A DNA stretch of 64,000 nucleotides from Hygrophila difformis. Taxonomy: Eukaryota > Streptophyta > Magnoliopsida > Lamiales > Acanthaceae. Every line of letters starts with the position of its first letter. Within the stretch, counting starts at the first letter, position 1. The stretch spans positions 35,971,708-36,035,707 of the forward strand of contig JAOANR010000001.1 in NCBI GenBank assembly GCA_030278955.1. Reading direction: 5' to 3'. Under the pieces are notes generated by a model. It saw nothing but the letters and a program-made list of their open reading frames with translations. It had not been told where the DNA came from and searched no databases. Positions 11,701 to 22,686 of the stretch are shown here, piece after piece. The translations under genes and the position numbers were made by a program.

Positions 11701-12974
11701 ATGCCCGTTGGAGCACGTTTATTGAGACCTTCCCGTATGTGATCCAATATAAGAAAGGCAAAGATAATGTGGTTGCAGATGCGCTGTCTCGAAGACTAGC
11801 GTTAGCATCATTTGCAACAATTAAGCTATTTGGATTTGAGAAAGTCAAGACTCAGTATGCCACTGATGAAGACTTCAAGGAAATTTTTAAGCTGACAGAA
11901 CAGAAGGGGTACAAGGAGTACTGCCGCCTACATGGATTTCTCTATTACGGTAACAGGTTATGCATTCCAAGAGGATCCATTAGGGAGTTGCTGATTCAGG
12001 AAGCTCACGGGGGAGACCTCATGGGACACTTTGGAAAGCATGCAACTATGGGAGTACTTTCAGAAAGATTCTACTGGCCAGGAATGCAGAAACAGGTTTC
12101 TGACTACATTGCAAAGTGTCTGGTCTGTCTGAAGGCCAAATCAACTGTGAAGCCTCATGGTTTGTACCAAGTGTTGCCTGTGCCCCAAGGACCCTGGCTG
12201 GACATCTCGATGGACTATGTACTTGGACTACCACGGACCGCCAGAGCTAAAGATTCGATTTTTGTGGTAGTGGATTGTTTTTCCAAGATGGCACATTTTA
12301 TTCCATGTGCAAAGACCAATGATGCCCGCCATATAGCCAAACTGTTCTTCAAAGAGGTGGTACGTCTTCATGGAGTACCTAAGACAATCGTATCTGATCG
12401 AGATACAAAATTTATGAGCTATTTTTGGAAAGGATTTTGGAGAGAGATGGGCACACAGCTACTGTTCTCGACATCATACCATCCTCAGACTGATGGTCAA
12501 ACAGAGGCAATCAACAGAGTGTTGGGTAATCTGCTCAGAATCATCACATCCTCCAACTCAAAAAGCTGGGACGAATGTTTGCCACACATAGAGTTTGCAT
12601 ATAACAGACACGTCCATAGTGCCACTCATGTATCTCCTTTTGAAGTTGTGTATGGTTTTAATCCACTAACCCCAGTCGATCTCCTGCCACTACCTTGTAG
12701 TGAGCATCTTAACTTTAATGGCAGGGACAGGGCAACAGCGATCAAGAACCTACACAACGACGTGCGCGAAAGTCTGGCAAAGGCTGCTGAGAGCTACGCC
12801 AAATATGCCAATCGGGGCCGGAAGAAGCTGATCCTCACACCAGGAGATTGGGTTTGGGTTCATCTCCGAAAGGAGAGGTTCCCGACCCAAAGACACGGAA
12901 AACTCGCTCCCCGCGGAGATGGACCATTCAAAGTGCTAGAAAAGATCAACGAAAATGCTTACAGGATTGAACTG
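8786..12974 (+). pseudogene. gag-pol: Element C gag-pol, broken (gag to end of integrase)
   Basis: Begins at NEFLDWKHSMEMIY of the capsid region. Compared with K, one extra A near 9232 shifts frame in the gag linker after VRKAAR. The frame then runs from 9236: CCHC knuckle CFKCGKKGHYATTC (9501-9542), protease VDNGS (Asp codon 9861), reverse transcriptase with YFDD (11016-11027), and an in-frame TGA at 11508-11510 in RNase H (QEG-stop-PIAY, Arg codon in K). RNase H and integrase continue in the same frame from there: zinc finger, DYVLGL, SDRD and HPQTDGQTE. The frame ends at 12974 where D interrupts; the short run-on TGA there belongs to D. Odd residues include [10 protein letters not shown] for [10 protein letters not shown]. 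One stop plus one frameshift make it inactive. Confidence 0.92.
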
Positions 12975-13926
12975 TGACATGAATGAACCCGATGGATCTA
13001 AGTTGGTATCAACTTGTAAAATAAGAACAAGGAAAAATAAAATGGATAGGGAAGCAATCACAATTAAAGGGGGTTAGGAGAAGCTAAACAAGGTATGAAG
13101 ACCTTGTTCTCAACTCAATCTAACCATCCAAGAACCTTGATTAGTAACCATTTTTGGATGCTTCAATTCCAAAATGGTGAGTATTTCCCAATAAACACTC
13201 AAAGGGTATTGTTCCAACATAGGTTGGACACAATGTGATCTTTTGAAATAGATAAGAGATATGTTCTCATTTCAAATAAACAAAAGATGAGAAATATTGT
13301 TTGGGAGGACATATATATAGGCCTCCAACTTACAAGGGCAAAATAGGAAGAAAAATACATGAAAAATCCTAGAAACATGAAAAATGGCATTCTGGACAGA
13401 CTTTGTCGCGAAACATGGTCTGTGTCGCGGAACATGGCATCGCGACTGGGTCTGTGTCGCGGAACAGCCTTTGTCGCGGAACAGACTTTGTCGCGGAACA
13501 GCCTTTGTCGCGGAACAGAGTCCTTGTCGCGGAACAGGGCCTTTGTCGCGGAATCTTGTCGCGGAACAGGGTCTTTGTCGCGGAGCACGGTTTCGCGCCA
13601 AAGGTGGTTTAGCGACAAGAGTCTTGAAAATCCAACAAGTCTGGAGCAGGCCCACAGTAGTTGTTTAATTTATTACATGCCATGTTTAAACTAGAATAAG
13701 TCTGAATTAAACAAAATAACAGTTCAACACTTCCGATCATTGACTGGTCTCCGGCCGGCGACGGCGGCGGCGCCGACCAAACTCCGGCCAAGTTCCGGTC
13801 AACTTCCGGCGAACTCCGATCAAGCTCCAGTGACGTCCGGCGGTGCTCCGGCGGTGTTCCGGCGACTCTCCGGTGATCCCCATTTGACCCGAATTGGTAA
13901 TCGGGTTGGTCCGGACTTCCACGTCA
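12975..13926 (-). repeat. 3' LTR of element D (952 bp)
   Basis: TGACATGAATG at 12975 and CCACGTCA at 13926. TATA on the minus strand near 13311-13319. The first part (13926-13737) carries the C-terminal 62 codons of the D ORF. Its start in element sense (TGACGTGG...TCCGGACCAACCCGA) resembles that of LTR J. Confidence 0.95.
13403..13620. repeat. U3 array of D, 3' LTR copy
   Basis: About ten TTGTCGCGGAACAG units, 14-20 bp apart. The core is that of LTRs A, C, K and L although the D ORF is unrelated to theirs beyond its N-terminus. Confidence 0.87.
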
Positions 13927-14735
13927 TTCCCTCCCCCTTGAGAAGCTTTGGACTCCAAAGCTGATTGAAAAGACATTACCGTAGGATTGACGACACCACC
14001 ATGACCCGGATTGTATTCCACTTCCTTGACTTCAGAAATCCCATCAGAAATAATTGGCGGTGAACGCTCGTGCCCACGAAAGGATCTCCGTCTTGATAGT
14101 GAAAAATGATAAGCTCTCAGCTGCACCCTGATTCCTTTCACTCCCAATAGTGAGATCAGATAACGCATGTGGCTCAAAGGAATCTTCCCAACATATTTAA
14201 AATAACCATGATCAGCATCCATTCTATCCGGTAGAATCAGCTTCTCAAGCAAGTGCTTATGATACTGACTCGGCCTCAGATTCTCAGCATATTCCCAGTA
14301 TGGATCAATGAATTCAGAATTTAATCCAGGACTGATGCATTTATCTGGCAGACTCAATTTTGACTCATTCTCCTTAGATCTCGGGGCTATTTCCAAAGTA
14401 GAAAAATGATGAGATCGTACCCTTGGTGATTTTCGGCTCGGCTCAGAAATGCTATCAGATTTGATCTCAGTGCTGGTCTCCACTACCAATTCCTCATGGC
14501 ATTCTTCTTTGTCATCTGGTCTCTCAGCAATTTCCTTAACAGTTTGCTCCTTTCCGTCATGAGAATCGAAATCTGAGTTCATGGAGGATCCAGACCATAG
14601 CCGTATAGTTCCTTGAAACTTTTTGACCGAACTGCTTAGATTGTCAATCGCTCTACTTAGTTCAGCCAATCCGGCATTTTCGCTTTGCAGAGCATCCATA
14701 ATATCCCTGAGAGTAGGCTCAGTATTTTCTGCCAT
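13737..14735 (-). CDS. Element D protein, 332 aa, non-autonomous element ORF of unknown function
   Basis: Starts MAENTEPTLRDIMDALQ, resembling the gag N-terminus of K (MAGRTEPTMSDLMEMM) and followed by leucine-rich helix-like sequence; residues 40-120 are acidic and serine-rich. Residues about 135-215 form a block I do not recognise (contains WEYAENL, FKYVGKIPLSHMRYL). Near residues 245-270 it reads VVNPTVM...SALESKASQGG, shared with J, over the polypurine tract. Residues 271-332 are LTR-encoded and end in an arginine run. There is no CCHC knuckle, protease or polymerase motif. Start chosen because the ATG follows the leader, as in the gag genes. It may be a reduced gag that still enters helper particles; this is inference. 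Confidence 0.75.
   Translation of the reverse strand: MAENTEPTLRDIMDALQSENAGLAELSRAIDNLSSSVKKFQGTIRLWSGSSMNSDFDSHDGKEQTVKEIAERPDDKEECHEELVVETSTEIKSDSISEPSRKSPRVRSHHFSTLEIAPRSKENESKLSLPDKCISPGLNSEFIDPYWEYAENLRPSQYHKHLLEKLILPDRMDADHGYFKYVGKIPLSHMRYLISLLGVKGIRVQLRAYHFSLSRRRSFRGHERSPPIISDGISEVKEVEYNPGHGGVVNPTVMSFQSALESKASQGGGNDVEVRTNPITNSGQMGITGESPEHRRSTAGRHWSLIGVRRKLTGTWPEFGRRRRRRRPETSQ
13927..13945 (-). other. Polypurine tract of D
   Basis: Element sense CTTCTCAAGGGGGAGGGAA immediately before the 3' LTR TGACGTGG; it primes plus-strand DNA and also encodes SQGGGN of the D ORF. Confidence 0.85.
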
Positions 14736-16196
14736 GATGTCAACAAGACAAAGCTAACAATAATATATATAAGATGGTTAGAAAAAGAAAAGAAAAATTT
14801 TTGTCCTGGGTCACTCGGAATACACTCAATGTGATCACAACCCAATGCTGCAATGCTAGGAAAAATTCACAACCTGTACTAGAATGCAAACCAAGATGAC
14901 CAAAAGTTAGGTTTAAGTGAGAAAGAGGGAGGACTGATTTAATGGGACGCGCAATACACGAAACAAAATGCAATTGCTCGACTCAATCAAATAAAAGCAC
15001 AGAATCTGTGTGTGATTGCAATGCACAATTTATAGTTAGCAATATTATTCGGCCTGCAAGCAATTAATCCGATTCCTCACAATTTTAAAGTGTAAAGATA
15101 AACCTCACAAAATAAAATACTCGGAATCAAAATATTTGCCTCACACACACAATCCCCAAATTAATTTAACTCAATTGGTCAATTAAAATAATTGCCCAAT
15201 TTAATTAAATCAATTATAATAATCCCAATAAAATCCTACTCAATAACCCACTTGTTGAAAATGAATTATGGCTCGTTGAAATTCCCTCAAAATTCTCTAC
15301 CGTGGGACGACTTGAAGCAATTGATAATTACAAGAGTCAACGGTGGGGTCCACAAGCTTGTAGTCTTGCAATTTTAAATAACACAACTACTATGTCCCGT
15401 TTCTTTACCCATGCAAGACAAAATCCTCATGCTGTTCGTCTCTTCCCTTTTTCTTTTTAGACAAAGTTGGCACAATTAATGCTCTTTTCCTTTTCATGCA
15501 TGCACGGTACTGTTCGTGAGTTCCCTCTCTTTTGTGTAGCACCGAATTAGGCAAAATGTGTGGGATTTGAAAACCAACTTCTGTCAAGGTACCACGTCCC
15601 TATCTCCCAATTAATGACCAGTACTTAGTGTCCCTTTGAGATTGCCAAAAACACCCTTGACTCGGCTTTTCGGATCAAATGGACACCCTTCAAGAACTCT
15701 TTGAAGAATTTATGGTGTTCTTCATGTTCATCAAGTTCTCAAGAACATTCAAGACCCCAAAACCCTAACTTTAACCCAACACTCAAAAATCACTCAACTC
15801 TTTCGGATTAATGTTGCAAATTAACCAAATAAGCTTGTAAACCAATAATTAATGCAATTGCAACCCAAACAGTGAGTGAAGACAAGAAAATCACAAGAAC
15901 TCAAGTATGAACTTCAAGAACACCAAGGAAAATGCTTGAATCTTCAATTGACCATAACTTGGGCTCCCGATGTCCGTTTTTGATGTTCTTTATATGCAAA
16001 CCTATGTATTCGACGAGAGGAACAAGATGACGGAGTCAGATTTGCGAAATTCCAAAGGACCTGTTACCAGAAATTCGGGGCAGAAGGCAGAATATTAATG
16101 CTCTAGGGTTTTGGATGGGTTTTTGATGGAGGAAATGGATTTGGAAAAATTTGGGCAGCATAACCCCTTAGAAATGGATGATTTAAGTTGCCAAAT

Positions 16197-16209
16197 GGAA
16201 CGTGGTTCC
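16197..16209 (-). promoter_or_regulatory. Leader hairpin, D copy (GGAAC-CAC-GUUCC)
   Basis: Five-pair stem, CAC loop, about 300 nt from the primer site; same sequence as in J, K and L. Confidence 0.6.
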
Positions 16210-16285
16210 AAATGGGGAGTGATGGTGTGTGAAATGGATGAACAAGAAGATGAACAATATGAAGAACAAGGGGTTTGAGAAAATA

Positions 16286-16330
16286 TGGCCAAGATCTTCA
16301 AAAATTCATGGAAAATGATTCCCTTGGCCA
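16286..16330 (-). promoter_or_regulatory. Leader long stem, D copy
   Basis: TGGCCAAG (16286-16293) and CTTGGCCA (16323-16330) on the plus strand form eight perfect pairs. Confidence 0.6.
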
Positions 16331-16510
16331 AATTTTTCAAACTTTATATGAATCTTTATGTAATCGACCCAATGAATCTGAATATGAAGTCAGATTACAC
16401 AAAAACTCAACGGATCAAAATGACTCTGTGATGAACAGTAACCAGGGAGTGTTTTTGGGGTTTTTGAAAATAATTTTTGAATTTTTGATAACACAAGTGA
16501 ACCAACTTTA

Positions 16511-16523
16511 AGCTCTGATACCA
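16511..16523 (-). other. Primer binding site of D
   Basis: Complement of AGCTCTGATACCA, i.e. TGGTATCAGAGCT, for initiator-Met tRNA, 4 bp from the 5' LTR. Confidence 0.92.
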
Positions 16524-16863
16524 AAAATGACATGAATGAACCCGATGGATCTAAGTTGGTATCAACTTGTAAAATAAGAACAAGGAAAAATAAAATGGAT
16601 AGGGAAGCAATCACAATTAAAGGGGGTTAGGAGAAGCTAAACAAGGTATGAAGACCTTGTTCTCAACTCAATCTAACCATCCAAGAACCTTGATTAGTAA
16701 CCATTTTTGGATGCTTCAATTCCAAAATGGTGAGTATTTCCCAATAAACACTCAAAGGGTATTGTTCCAACATAGGTTGGACACAATGTGATCTTTTGAA
16801 ATAGATAAGAGATATGTTCTCATTTCAAATAAACAAAAGATGAGAAATATTGTTTGGGAGGAC

Positions 16864-16872
16864 ATATATATA
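16864..16872 (-). promoter_or_regulatory. TATA box of D 5' LTR
   Basis: ATATATATAG on the plus strand within GGAGGACATATATATAGGCC; minus-strand promoter of element D. Confidence 0.7.
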
Positions 16873-16955
16873 GGCCTCCAACTTACAAGGGCAAAATAGG
16901 AAGAAAAATACATGAAAAATCCTAGAAACATGAAAAATGGCATTCTGGACAGACT

Positions 16956-17173
16956 TTGTCGCGAAACATGGTCTGTGTCGCGGAACATGGCATCGCGACT
17001 GGGTCTGTGTCGCGGAACAGCCTTTGTCGCGGAACAGACTTTGTCGCGGAACAGCCTTTGTCGCGGAACAGAGTCCTTGTCGCGGAACAGGGCCTTTGTC
17101 GCGGAATCTTGTCGCGGAACAGGGTCTTTGTCGCGGAGCACGGTTTCGCGCCAAAGGTGGTTTAGCGACAAGA
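16956..17173. repeat. U3 array of D, 5' LTR copy
   Basis: TTGTCGCGGAACAG units, the same as at 13403-13620. Confidence 0.87.
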
Positions 17174-17479
17174 GTCTTGAAAATCCAACAAGTCTGGAGC
17201 AGGCCCACAGTAGTTGTTTAATTTATTACATGCCATGTTTAAACTAGAATAAGTCTGAATTAAACAAAATAACAGTTCAACACTTCCGATCATTGACTGG
17301 TCTCCGGCCGGCGACGGCGGCGGCGCCGACCAAACTCCGGCCAAGTTCCGGTCAACTTCCGGCGAACTCCGATCAAGCTCCAGTGACGTCCGGCGGTGCT
17401 CCGGCGGTGTTCCGGCGACTCTCCGGTGATCCCCATTTGACCCGAATTGGTAATCGGGTTGGTCCGGACTTCCACGTCA

Positions 17480-17826
17480 AACTGCCTTCTCATTATAATG
17501 TTCATCCTACTTTCAATGTTGCAGATCTTTCACTATACGAGCGGGATGAGGAGTTCGAAGCTGATCGGTTGATGGATCAACCTCCCCAAGGGGGTGGGGA
17601 TGACATGGATGTCATGACACATGGCATCATGATTCCCTATTTCCCGGAAGGGCCGGTTTCAAAGGCACGAATAAAGAAGTTTATTAATTCTGTCTCTTTG
17701 TTTTTATTTCAGGAAGCAGATAAACTGGAGCCGAAGACGGAGCCTAAATTGAAGCTAATAATGCAGGCAGAAGAATACCGGAAGGGCCCGGGTCTCATTA
17801 ATTTGGGACCCACTCTTTCCAACTAA
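17480..17826 (+). pseudogene. pol: Element C gag-pol C-terminal tail (after D)
   Basis: Resumes with the second AACTG copy and encodes [20 protein letters not shown], the end of the integrase region, then [15 protein letters not shown] over the polypurine tract. From 17601 it is LTR-encoded: EGPVSKARIKKFINSV, ending LINLGPTLSN and a TAA at 17824-17826. Without D this would join the frame ending at 12974. Confidence 0.9.
17586..17600 (+). other. Polypurine tract of C
   Basis: CCAAGGGGGTGGGGA directly before TGACATGG; coding for QGGGD at the same time. Confidence 0.85.
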
Positions 17827-18753
17827 ATCCGGAAGCAGGGAGACCTCCAGATGCACAGACAGATCAAATCAGCATAAGGAGGTCAACGGAGGGTCCCACG
17901 AACGCCACCACCGTCACCGCCGTCAGCATCGGAGATCGCCGGAGGTTCGCCGGAGCTCCGGCGAAGTCGCCGAAAGTTGGTCGGAATCCCGCCGGAGGAG
18001 TCGCCGGTGCCGGTCAACGACCGGTCAATGCCGGAACAGTGGCATCGGACTCAGTGGGCCCCATTCGGATGAAAGTTGGAGGAATTTCTTCACCTGTCGC
18101 GGAACAAGCTCCCTGTCGCGGACCAAGGACCTGTGTCGCGGAACCATAGCCTCGCGACTGGCCACTCCTAGCGCCATGAAGATGAACAGAGGGAGAAGAG
18201 ACCCCTGTCGCGGAACCCCTGTCGCTAGACCCTGTTTCGCGACAGGGTATGCCTAGCGCCACAAGGAGAAGGCTCGAGCCAGAAAACACCCCTGTCGTGG
18301 ACCAGTATCGCGCCACGATCCTGGATAGCGACACAGTTTTTCCAGTTTGCTGTTTCCTTGTATCCAGTTTGTTGAAAACCTTGCTAGGGTTGTTTAATTT
18401 AGTGTTATGGGCTTCCTCTATATATATGGGGTCCCCAAGCTTTTGTATTCACTTTGATATTTTGAAAAACATATTTTCATTGAATCAAAGTCATTTCTCC
18501 TTGAGAGCCAACACTTGGTTCTCAACACTTTGTGAAAATCCACTCGGTTCTTCACACCATTGAAGATTGGAATTTGCTTCAATGGCCTTATTGGAAGATG
18601 CACTCATGAAATCTATTTGTCTTGGGTAAATCTCACTTCCCTTGGATTTACTTAGTCCCCTTCTTCCAAAAATTCCCCTATCCTTTTATTTTTCTTTATT
18701 TTGTGTTCTTGTTCATCCGGTGACCAACTTAGACAAACAACCGATCCATGGCA
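17601..18753 (+). repeat. 3' LTR of element C (1153 bp)
   Basis: TGACATGGATG at 17601, GATCCATGGCA at 18753. Contains the coding tail, a CCGG-rich stretch (17880-18030), a weak TCGCGG array (18094-18334), TATA at 18418-18427 and a U5 with a CCCTATCCTTTTATTTTTC box. Same family as K and M. Confidence 0.92.
18094..18334. repeat. U3 array of C
   Basis: Loosely spaced CTGTCGCGGAAC and inverted CGCGACAGG copies, more degenerate than in K and L. Confidence 0.75.
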
Positions 18754-20525
18754 CAACGCCATAACTATCAAGTACCGGCACCCGATTCCCCGTTTGGACG
18801 ATATGCTTGACGAGCTGGGTCACGCCAGCATATTTTAAAAAATTGACCTACGAAGTGGTTATCATCAGATCCGGATGCAATCGGGAGATGAATGGAAGAC
18901 GGCGTTCAAGACGAAATTCGGATTATATGAATGGCTAGTTATGCCATTTGGACTGACGAAGGCGCCTTCAACATTCATGCGGCTTATGAATGAGATCCTT
19001 CGTCCATTTATTAATAAATTTGTAGTTGTATATTTCGATGATATTCTTGTGTACAATTCTAGCGAGTCTGATCACCTTTCCCATGTTCAACAGGTACTGA
19101 ACAGGTTACGGGAAGTTCGGTTATATGCCAACAAGGAGAAGTGTACCTTCCATGCAACCGAACTCTCGTTCCTCGGTTATATTGTCGGACGTGGAGGTCT
19201 TAAGGTCGACGAGATGAAAATAAAAGCGATCTCGGAATGGAAACCACCCACGAGCGTACATGAAGTTCGACAATTCTTGGGTCTGTGTGGTTTCTTTCGG
19301 AGATTCGTCCCCAATTTCAGTCTGATTGCAGCACCCCTGACTTCACTGCTCAAGAAAGGACTTGTCTACAAATGGGGGCCGCCTGAACAGAAAAGCTTCG
19401 AGGAGCTGAAGAGCAAGCTGACCCACGCACCGGTATTGGCCTTACCTGATTTTGATCTGCCGTTCGAGGTAGAATGCGATGCATCGGGCACCGGCATGGG
19501 AGCAGTTTTGTTACAGAATGGGAAGCCAGTGGCATACCACAGCGAAAAGTTCTCTGGCGCTCAGTTGAATTATTCAACTTATGACAAAGAACTCTACGCT
19601 GTGGTTCAAGCATTAAAGACGTGGCCACACTAACTGTGGGGCCGTGAGTTCATCATTCGTACTGACCACGAGACCCTCAAGCATATTCGGAACCAGGGCC
19701 AACTAGGGAAAAGGCATGCACGCTGGAGCGGATTTATCGAGACTTTCCCGTATGTGCTCAAGTACAAAAAGGGGAAGGAAAATATTGTTGCAGATGCTTT
19801 ATCCCGAAGGACAGCCTTGGCGGCCATTGCCACGACACACCTGATTGGCTTCGAGCATATTAAGGATCAATATGCCACTGATCTTAACTTCAAAGAGTTC
19901 TGGGCAGAAACCGAAAAGCACGGGTTCAAGGAGTTTTCAAGACTGGATGGATTTCTGTATTACGAGAACTGGCTGTGCATTCCTAAGGGATCCGTTCGGG
20001 AGTTGCTGATCAAAGAAGTTCACAGCGGAGACCTTATGGGACATTTCGGGAGGACTGCCACTTTTGGTATTTTAAGTGAATGATTTTACTGGCCGGGAAT
20101 GAGGAAAGAAGTGGACGATCTGATCTCCAAGTGCATCGTCTGTCTGAAGGCGAAGTCCACTTCCAAGCCACACGGGTTATATATGCCTCTACCAATTCCC
20201 GAGGGACCATGGATTGATCTTTCTATGGACTTCGTGCTAGGACTACCACGGACTGCTAGGAACAAAGATTCAATATTTGTAGTGGTAGATCGCTTCAGCA
20301 AGATGGCTCATTTTATCCCTTGCACGAAGACCAACGACGCCCACCACATTGCCAAATTATTCTTCAAGGAAGTGGTGCGTCTCCATGGGATCCCAAAGAC
20401 GATTGTCTCGGACAGAGACACAAAGTTTGTCAACTATTTTTGGAAATCTCTGTGGCATAAGATTGGCACGAAGCTGTTATTCTCCACAGCATATCACCCT
20501 CAAACAGACGGGCAGACTGAAGCCG
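18754..20525 (+). pseudogene. pol: Element E pol remnant (RT, RNase H, integrase to catalytic Glu)
   Basis: Encodes [20 protein letters not shown] onward. Three in-frame stops in one frame: TAA at 18836-18838 (ASIF-stop-KIDL), TAA at 19631-19633 (TWPH-stop, Tyr codon in relatives), TGA at 20081-20083 (LSE-stop-FYWPG, Arg codon). Between them are [25 protein letters not shown], the integrase zinc finger (CIVCLKAKS), MDFVLGL and SDRDTKF. The frame ends at QTDGQTEA, right at the third catalytic residue, where F begins. Inactive. Confidence 0.92.
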
Positions 20526-21470
20526 TGGCGTAGCCGGAAGAACAACTGGACTGATGATCCCAACATTCCCAGAAGGACCAGTGTCCAAGCAGCGGATCAA
20601 GAAATTCACAAATGCAGTCTCCAAGTATTTTTATGATGAAGCTGATAAAATGGAGCCGGGGGAGAGCAAGGGACTGAAACTGCTGTTAGAATGTCAACCG
20701 GACCAGACCGACCCAGGGCCCAGCAATTCGAAATAGGAAAGCCTAGTTCGGTCTGTGCTAGTTCGGTCTGGACCGAACTGAAGCACATAGACCGAACTGC
20801 CTTTCCTCCCTCCTGAGCCTTGGAAGAACATTCAGATCTCCTAGTTCGGTCTATGCGAGTTCGGTCTAGACCGCACCACCTCATCTAGACCGAACTGCCT
20901 CCATTTCCCCTTGAAAAAGTTTGAAGATCCCCTAGTTCGGTCTGCCCTAGTTCGGTCTACACTGAACTATATCAACATAGACCGAACTACCTACTCTATT
21001 TCACTTTTGGCCTTTTGCTGCTTTATTTTTGTTGTTTCCACATCAATTCGGTCTTGAGTATGTAAATCGAATTGATGTTATTAGACCAAATCACTTGGTG
21101 ATTTTAATTAGTTTATTTGTCTAGTTTATTTTAATCTCTTGTATTAGGGCTAGGGTTTTGGGCCACCTATATATAGTGGCCTTCCCCATCTTTGTAAGCC
21201 ACTTTGCATTTGAATGAAATTAACCTTTCTTGAATACAAAGTCATTTTGAGAGCTCTCATCAAAGTGCTCTCAACCTTATTGTGAGATCTTCCTTTGGAA
21301 CCTCACACCATTGAATCATGAAGCTAGTTTCAATGGCACTAATGGATGATGCATTCGAAGGAGACCATTTGTCTTGTTAAGTCAATTCCCTTTGTAAGTT
21401 TGGTGCACCTTCAACCATAGGCTTCATTTATCCTTGTTTGTTCTTCATTTGTTCTTCCATTTATTTTTCC
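20526..21470 (+). repeat. LTR F: solo LTR, 3' end missing
   Basis: Starts TGGCGTAGCCGG at 20526 inside E integrase. The tail to 20736 encodes GLMIPTFPEGPVSKQRIKKF and stops. U3 array of AGTTCGGTCT type, TATA at 21167-21176. It ends at TTTATTTTTCC without the CCATGGCA terminus, directly against E sequence. About 155 codons of E, compared with I, are missing at the junction, so one deletion removed F's end and part of E. Confidence 0.87.
20743..20990. repeat. U3 palindrome array of F
   Basis: Repeated CTAGTTCGGTCT paired with inverted AGACCGAACT in about three blocks; same core as LTR B. Confidence 0.83.
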
Positions 21471-21795
21471 TGGAATTAATGCCACGTTTAATATTGCAGA
21501 TCTCGTCCTCTACGAGGAAGATGGGGAAGACCTTGTTCGGTTGGTGGCTCAACTTTCTCAAGGAGGAGGGGATGGCGTGGGAGCCAAATCAGCAACATTA
21601 ATAATCCCATCGGGACCACACTCCAGGACCAGGGCAAGGAAATTCATGGACCGGATTGCAAGCCTCCTCAAGACTGAGGAATTCCAAGAAGAAATCAATG
21701 GAGAAGAAGGCCACAATACGAAAGCATTGATTATGATCCAACTCGATGAGTCCGGAGGGATTCCAAGCATGGAATCCCCAATTTTGAAGCAGTAA
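21471..21795 (+). pseudogene. pol: Element E gag-pol C-terminal tail
   Basis: From [19 protein letters not shown] sequence to SQGGGDGVGAKSATLIIPSG, then GPHSRTRARKFMDRIASLL and a stop at 21793-21795. LTR-encoded from 21573. About 80 per cent like the tail of I by eye. Confidence 0.87.
21558..21572 (+). other. Polypurine tract of E
   Basis: TCAAGGAGGAGGGGA before TGGCGTGG. Confidence 0.82.
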
Positions 21796-22686
21796 GCCAT
21801 CACCGTCGCCGGAGAGTCACCGGAAGTCGAACGGAGAAGCCACCGGAGCACCGGAGCATCGCCGGAAGGTCCAACGGAGCTCACCGGAAAATTGACCGGA
21901 AGTTCGCCGGAGATCGGCCGGAGCCACCGCCGGTCGCCGGATAATTTTCAGACAAGTCGGAGATTGGTCGGATAATATATTTTGTAATAGTGTAGAAGAA
22001 TTTTGGAAGACATGTAGTTCGAATTATAGTTCGAACTTGTAGTTCGAACTCACACAGTTCGAACAACTCATATAGTTCGAATTATAGTTCGAACTTGTAG
22101 TTCGAACTCACACAGTTCGAACAACTCATATAGTTCGAATTATAGTTCGAACTTGTAGTTCGAACTCACACAGTTCGAACAACTCTTATAGTTCGAATTG
22201 TAGTTCGAACTTGTAGTTCGAACTCACACAGTTCGAACAACTCATATAGTTCGAACTTGTAGTTCGAACTCAATAGTTCGAACTCCCATAGTTTGCACCC
22301 ACATAATTCTAATTTCCCTTTTTTTTTATAATTTTCCTTTCTAGGGTCTTGGCCTATATATATGGCCTCCCCTCATTTGTATTAGACATCTTTGCTTGAA
22401 TGAATATTAATTATCTCTCTTCAAAGATCATTTGTGAGTTTACCCACACTCTCACACACTCTTTGTATGTTTGCTTGGAAACAATCATGAACTTGGCTTG
22501 AAGCTACCATTGTTGATCATCAAACCGAGGCTTGAGTGGAAGGATTGGGATGAGGTCAATGTTTTGAACACATTGGTTGCTTCCCCCGACGACTCTTGTT
22601 GCGGTTTAGCTTTCCTATCCTTTATTAATCTTCCATTATCTTTGTTAATCCTTTTTAACAAGTTAGTAACCAAGAGATCCATGGCA
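21573..22686 (+). repeat. 3' LTR of element E (1114 bp)
   Basis: TGGCGTGGGAG to AGATCCATGGCA. Coding tail, CCGG-rich block, TTCGAA array (22015-22290), TATA at 22354-22363 (GGCCTATATATATGGCC). Confidence 0.92.
22015..22290. repeat. U3 palindrome array of E, 58-bp units
   Basis: Four to five 58-bp units, each with four GTTCGAA(C/T) palindromes; the starts at 22015, 22073 and 22131 give the period. The last unit is shortened. Confidence 0.92.

Larger units (their letters stand above)
14736..16527 (-). other. Element D leader
   Basis: No gene seen. From primer site to ATG it contains the eight-pair stem (16286-16330), the short hairpin (16197-16209), the GGGGTTATGCTGCCC block (around 16153-16170), and AT-rich sequence. 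The primer-proximal 350 bp closely resembles the same region in A, J and L. Confidence 0.8.
12975..17479 (-). mobile_element. Element D: complete non-autonomous LTR retrotransposon (4505 bp)
   Basis: Two 952-bp LTRs (12975-13926 and 16528-17479) flank 2.6 kb. The 5-bp target duplication AACTG is at 12970-12974 and 17480-17484, and rejoining the flanks restores C's frame. It has an initiator-Met primer site, a polypurine tract and one ORF of 332 codons, but no knuckle, protease, reverse transcriptase, RNase H or integrase. The LTRs appear identical in length and encoded frames, implying a recent insertion driven by another element's enzymes. Confidence 0.96.
16528..17479 (-). repeat. 5' LTR of element D (952 bp)
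   Basis: Same length as the 3' copy, and every open frame matches between copies at an offset of 3553 bp. TATA (minus) near 16864-16872, U3 array 16956-17173. Confidence 0.95.
8786..18753 (+). mobile_element. Element C: Ty3/gypsy retrotransposon, 5' end displaced by B, split by D
   Basis: Gag starts mid-gene at 8786 against LTR B; gag-pol runs to 12974, is interrupted by D (12975-17479), resumes at 17480 and ends inside the 3' LTR (17601-18753). Protein and LTR tail are nearly those of K and M, so C, K and M are one family. The right flank is reverse transcriptase of E, with CAACG (18754-18758) as candidate target duplication. Confidence 0.92.
18754..22686 (+). mobile_element. Element E: decayed Ty3/gypsy retrotransposon, 5' end displaced by C
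   Basis: Reverse transcriptase resumes at 18754 after LTR C; pol reaches integrase at 20525, where LTR F intrudes, resumes at 21471 and ends in the 3' LTR (21573-22686). The right flank TATAC (22687-22691) lies inside LTR H, so E inserted into H. Coding tail and integrase match element I, so E and I are one coding family. Confidence 0.9.

Noticed and set aside
14736..16527. Host gene or exon in the D leader
   Set aside because: Short frames are not conserved with the corresponding leaders of A, J and L, while non-coding stems are.
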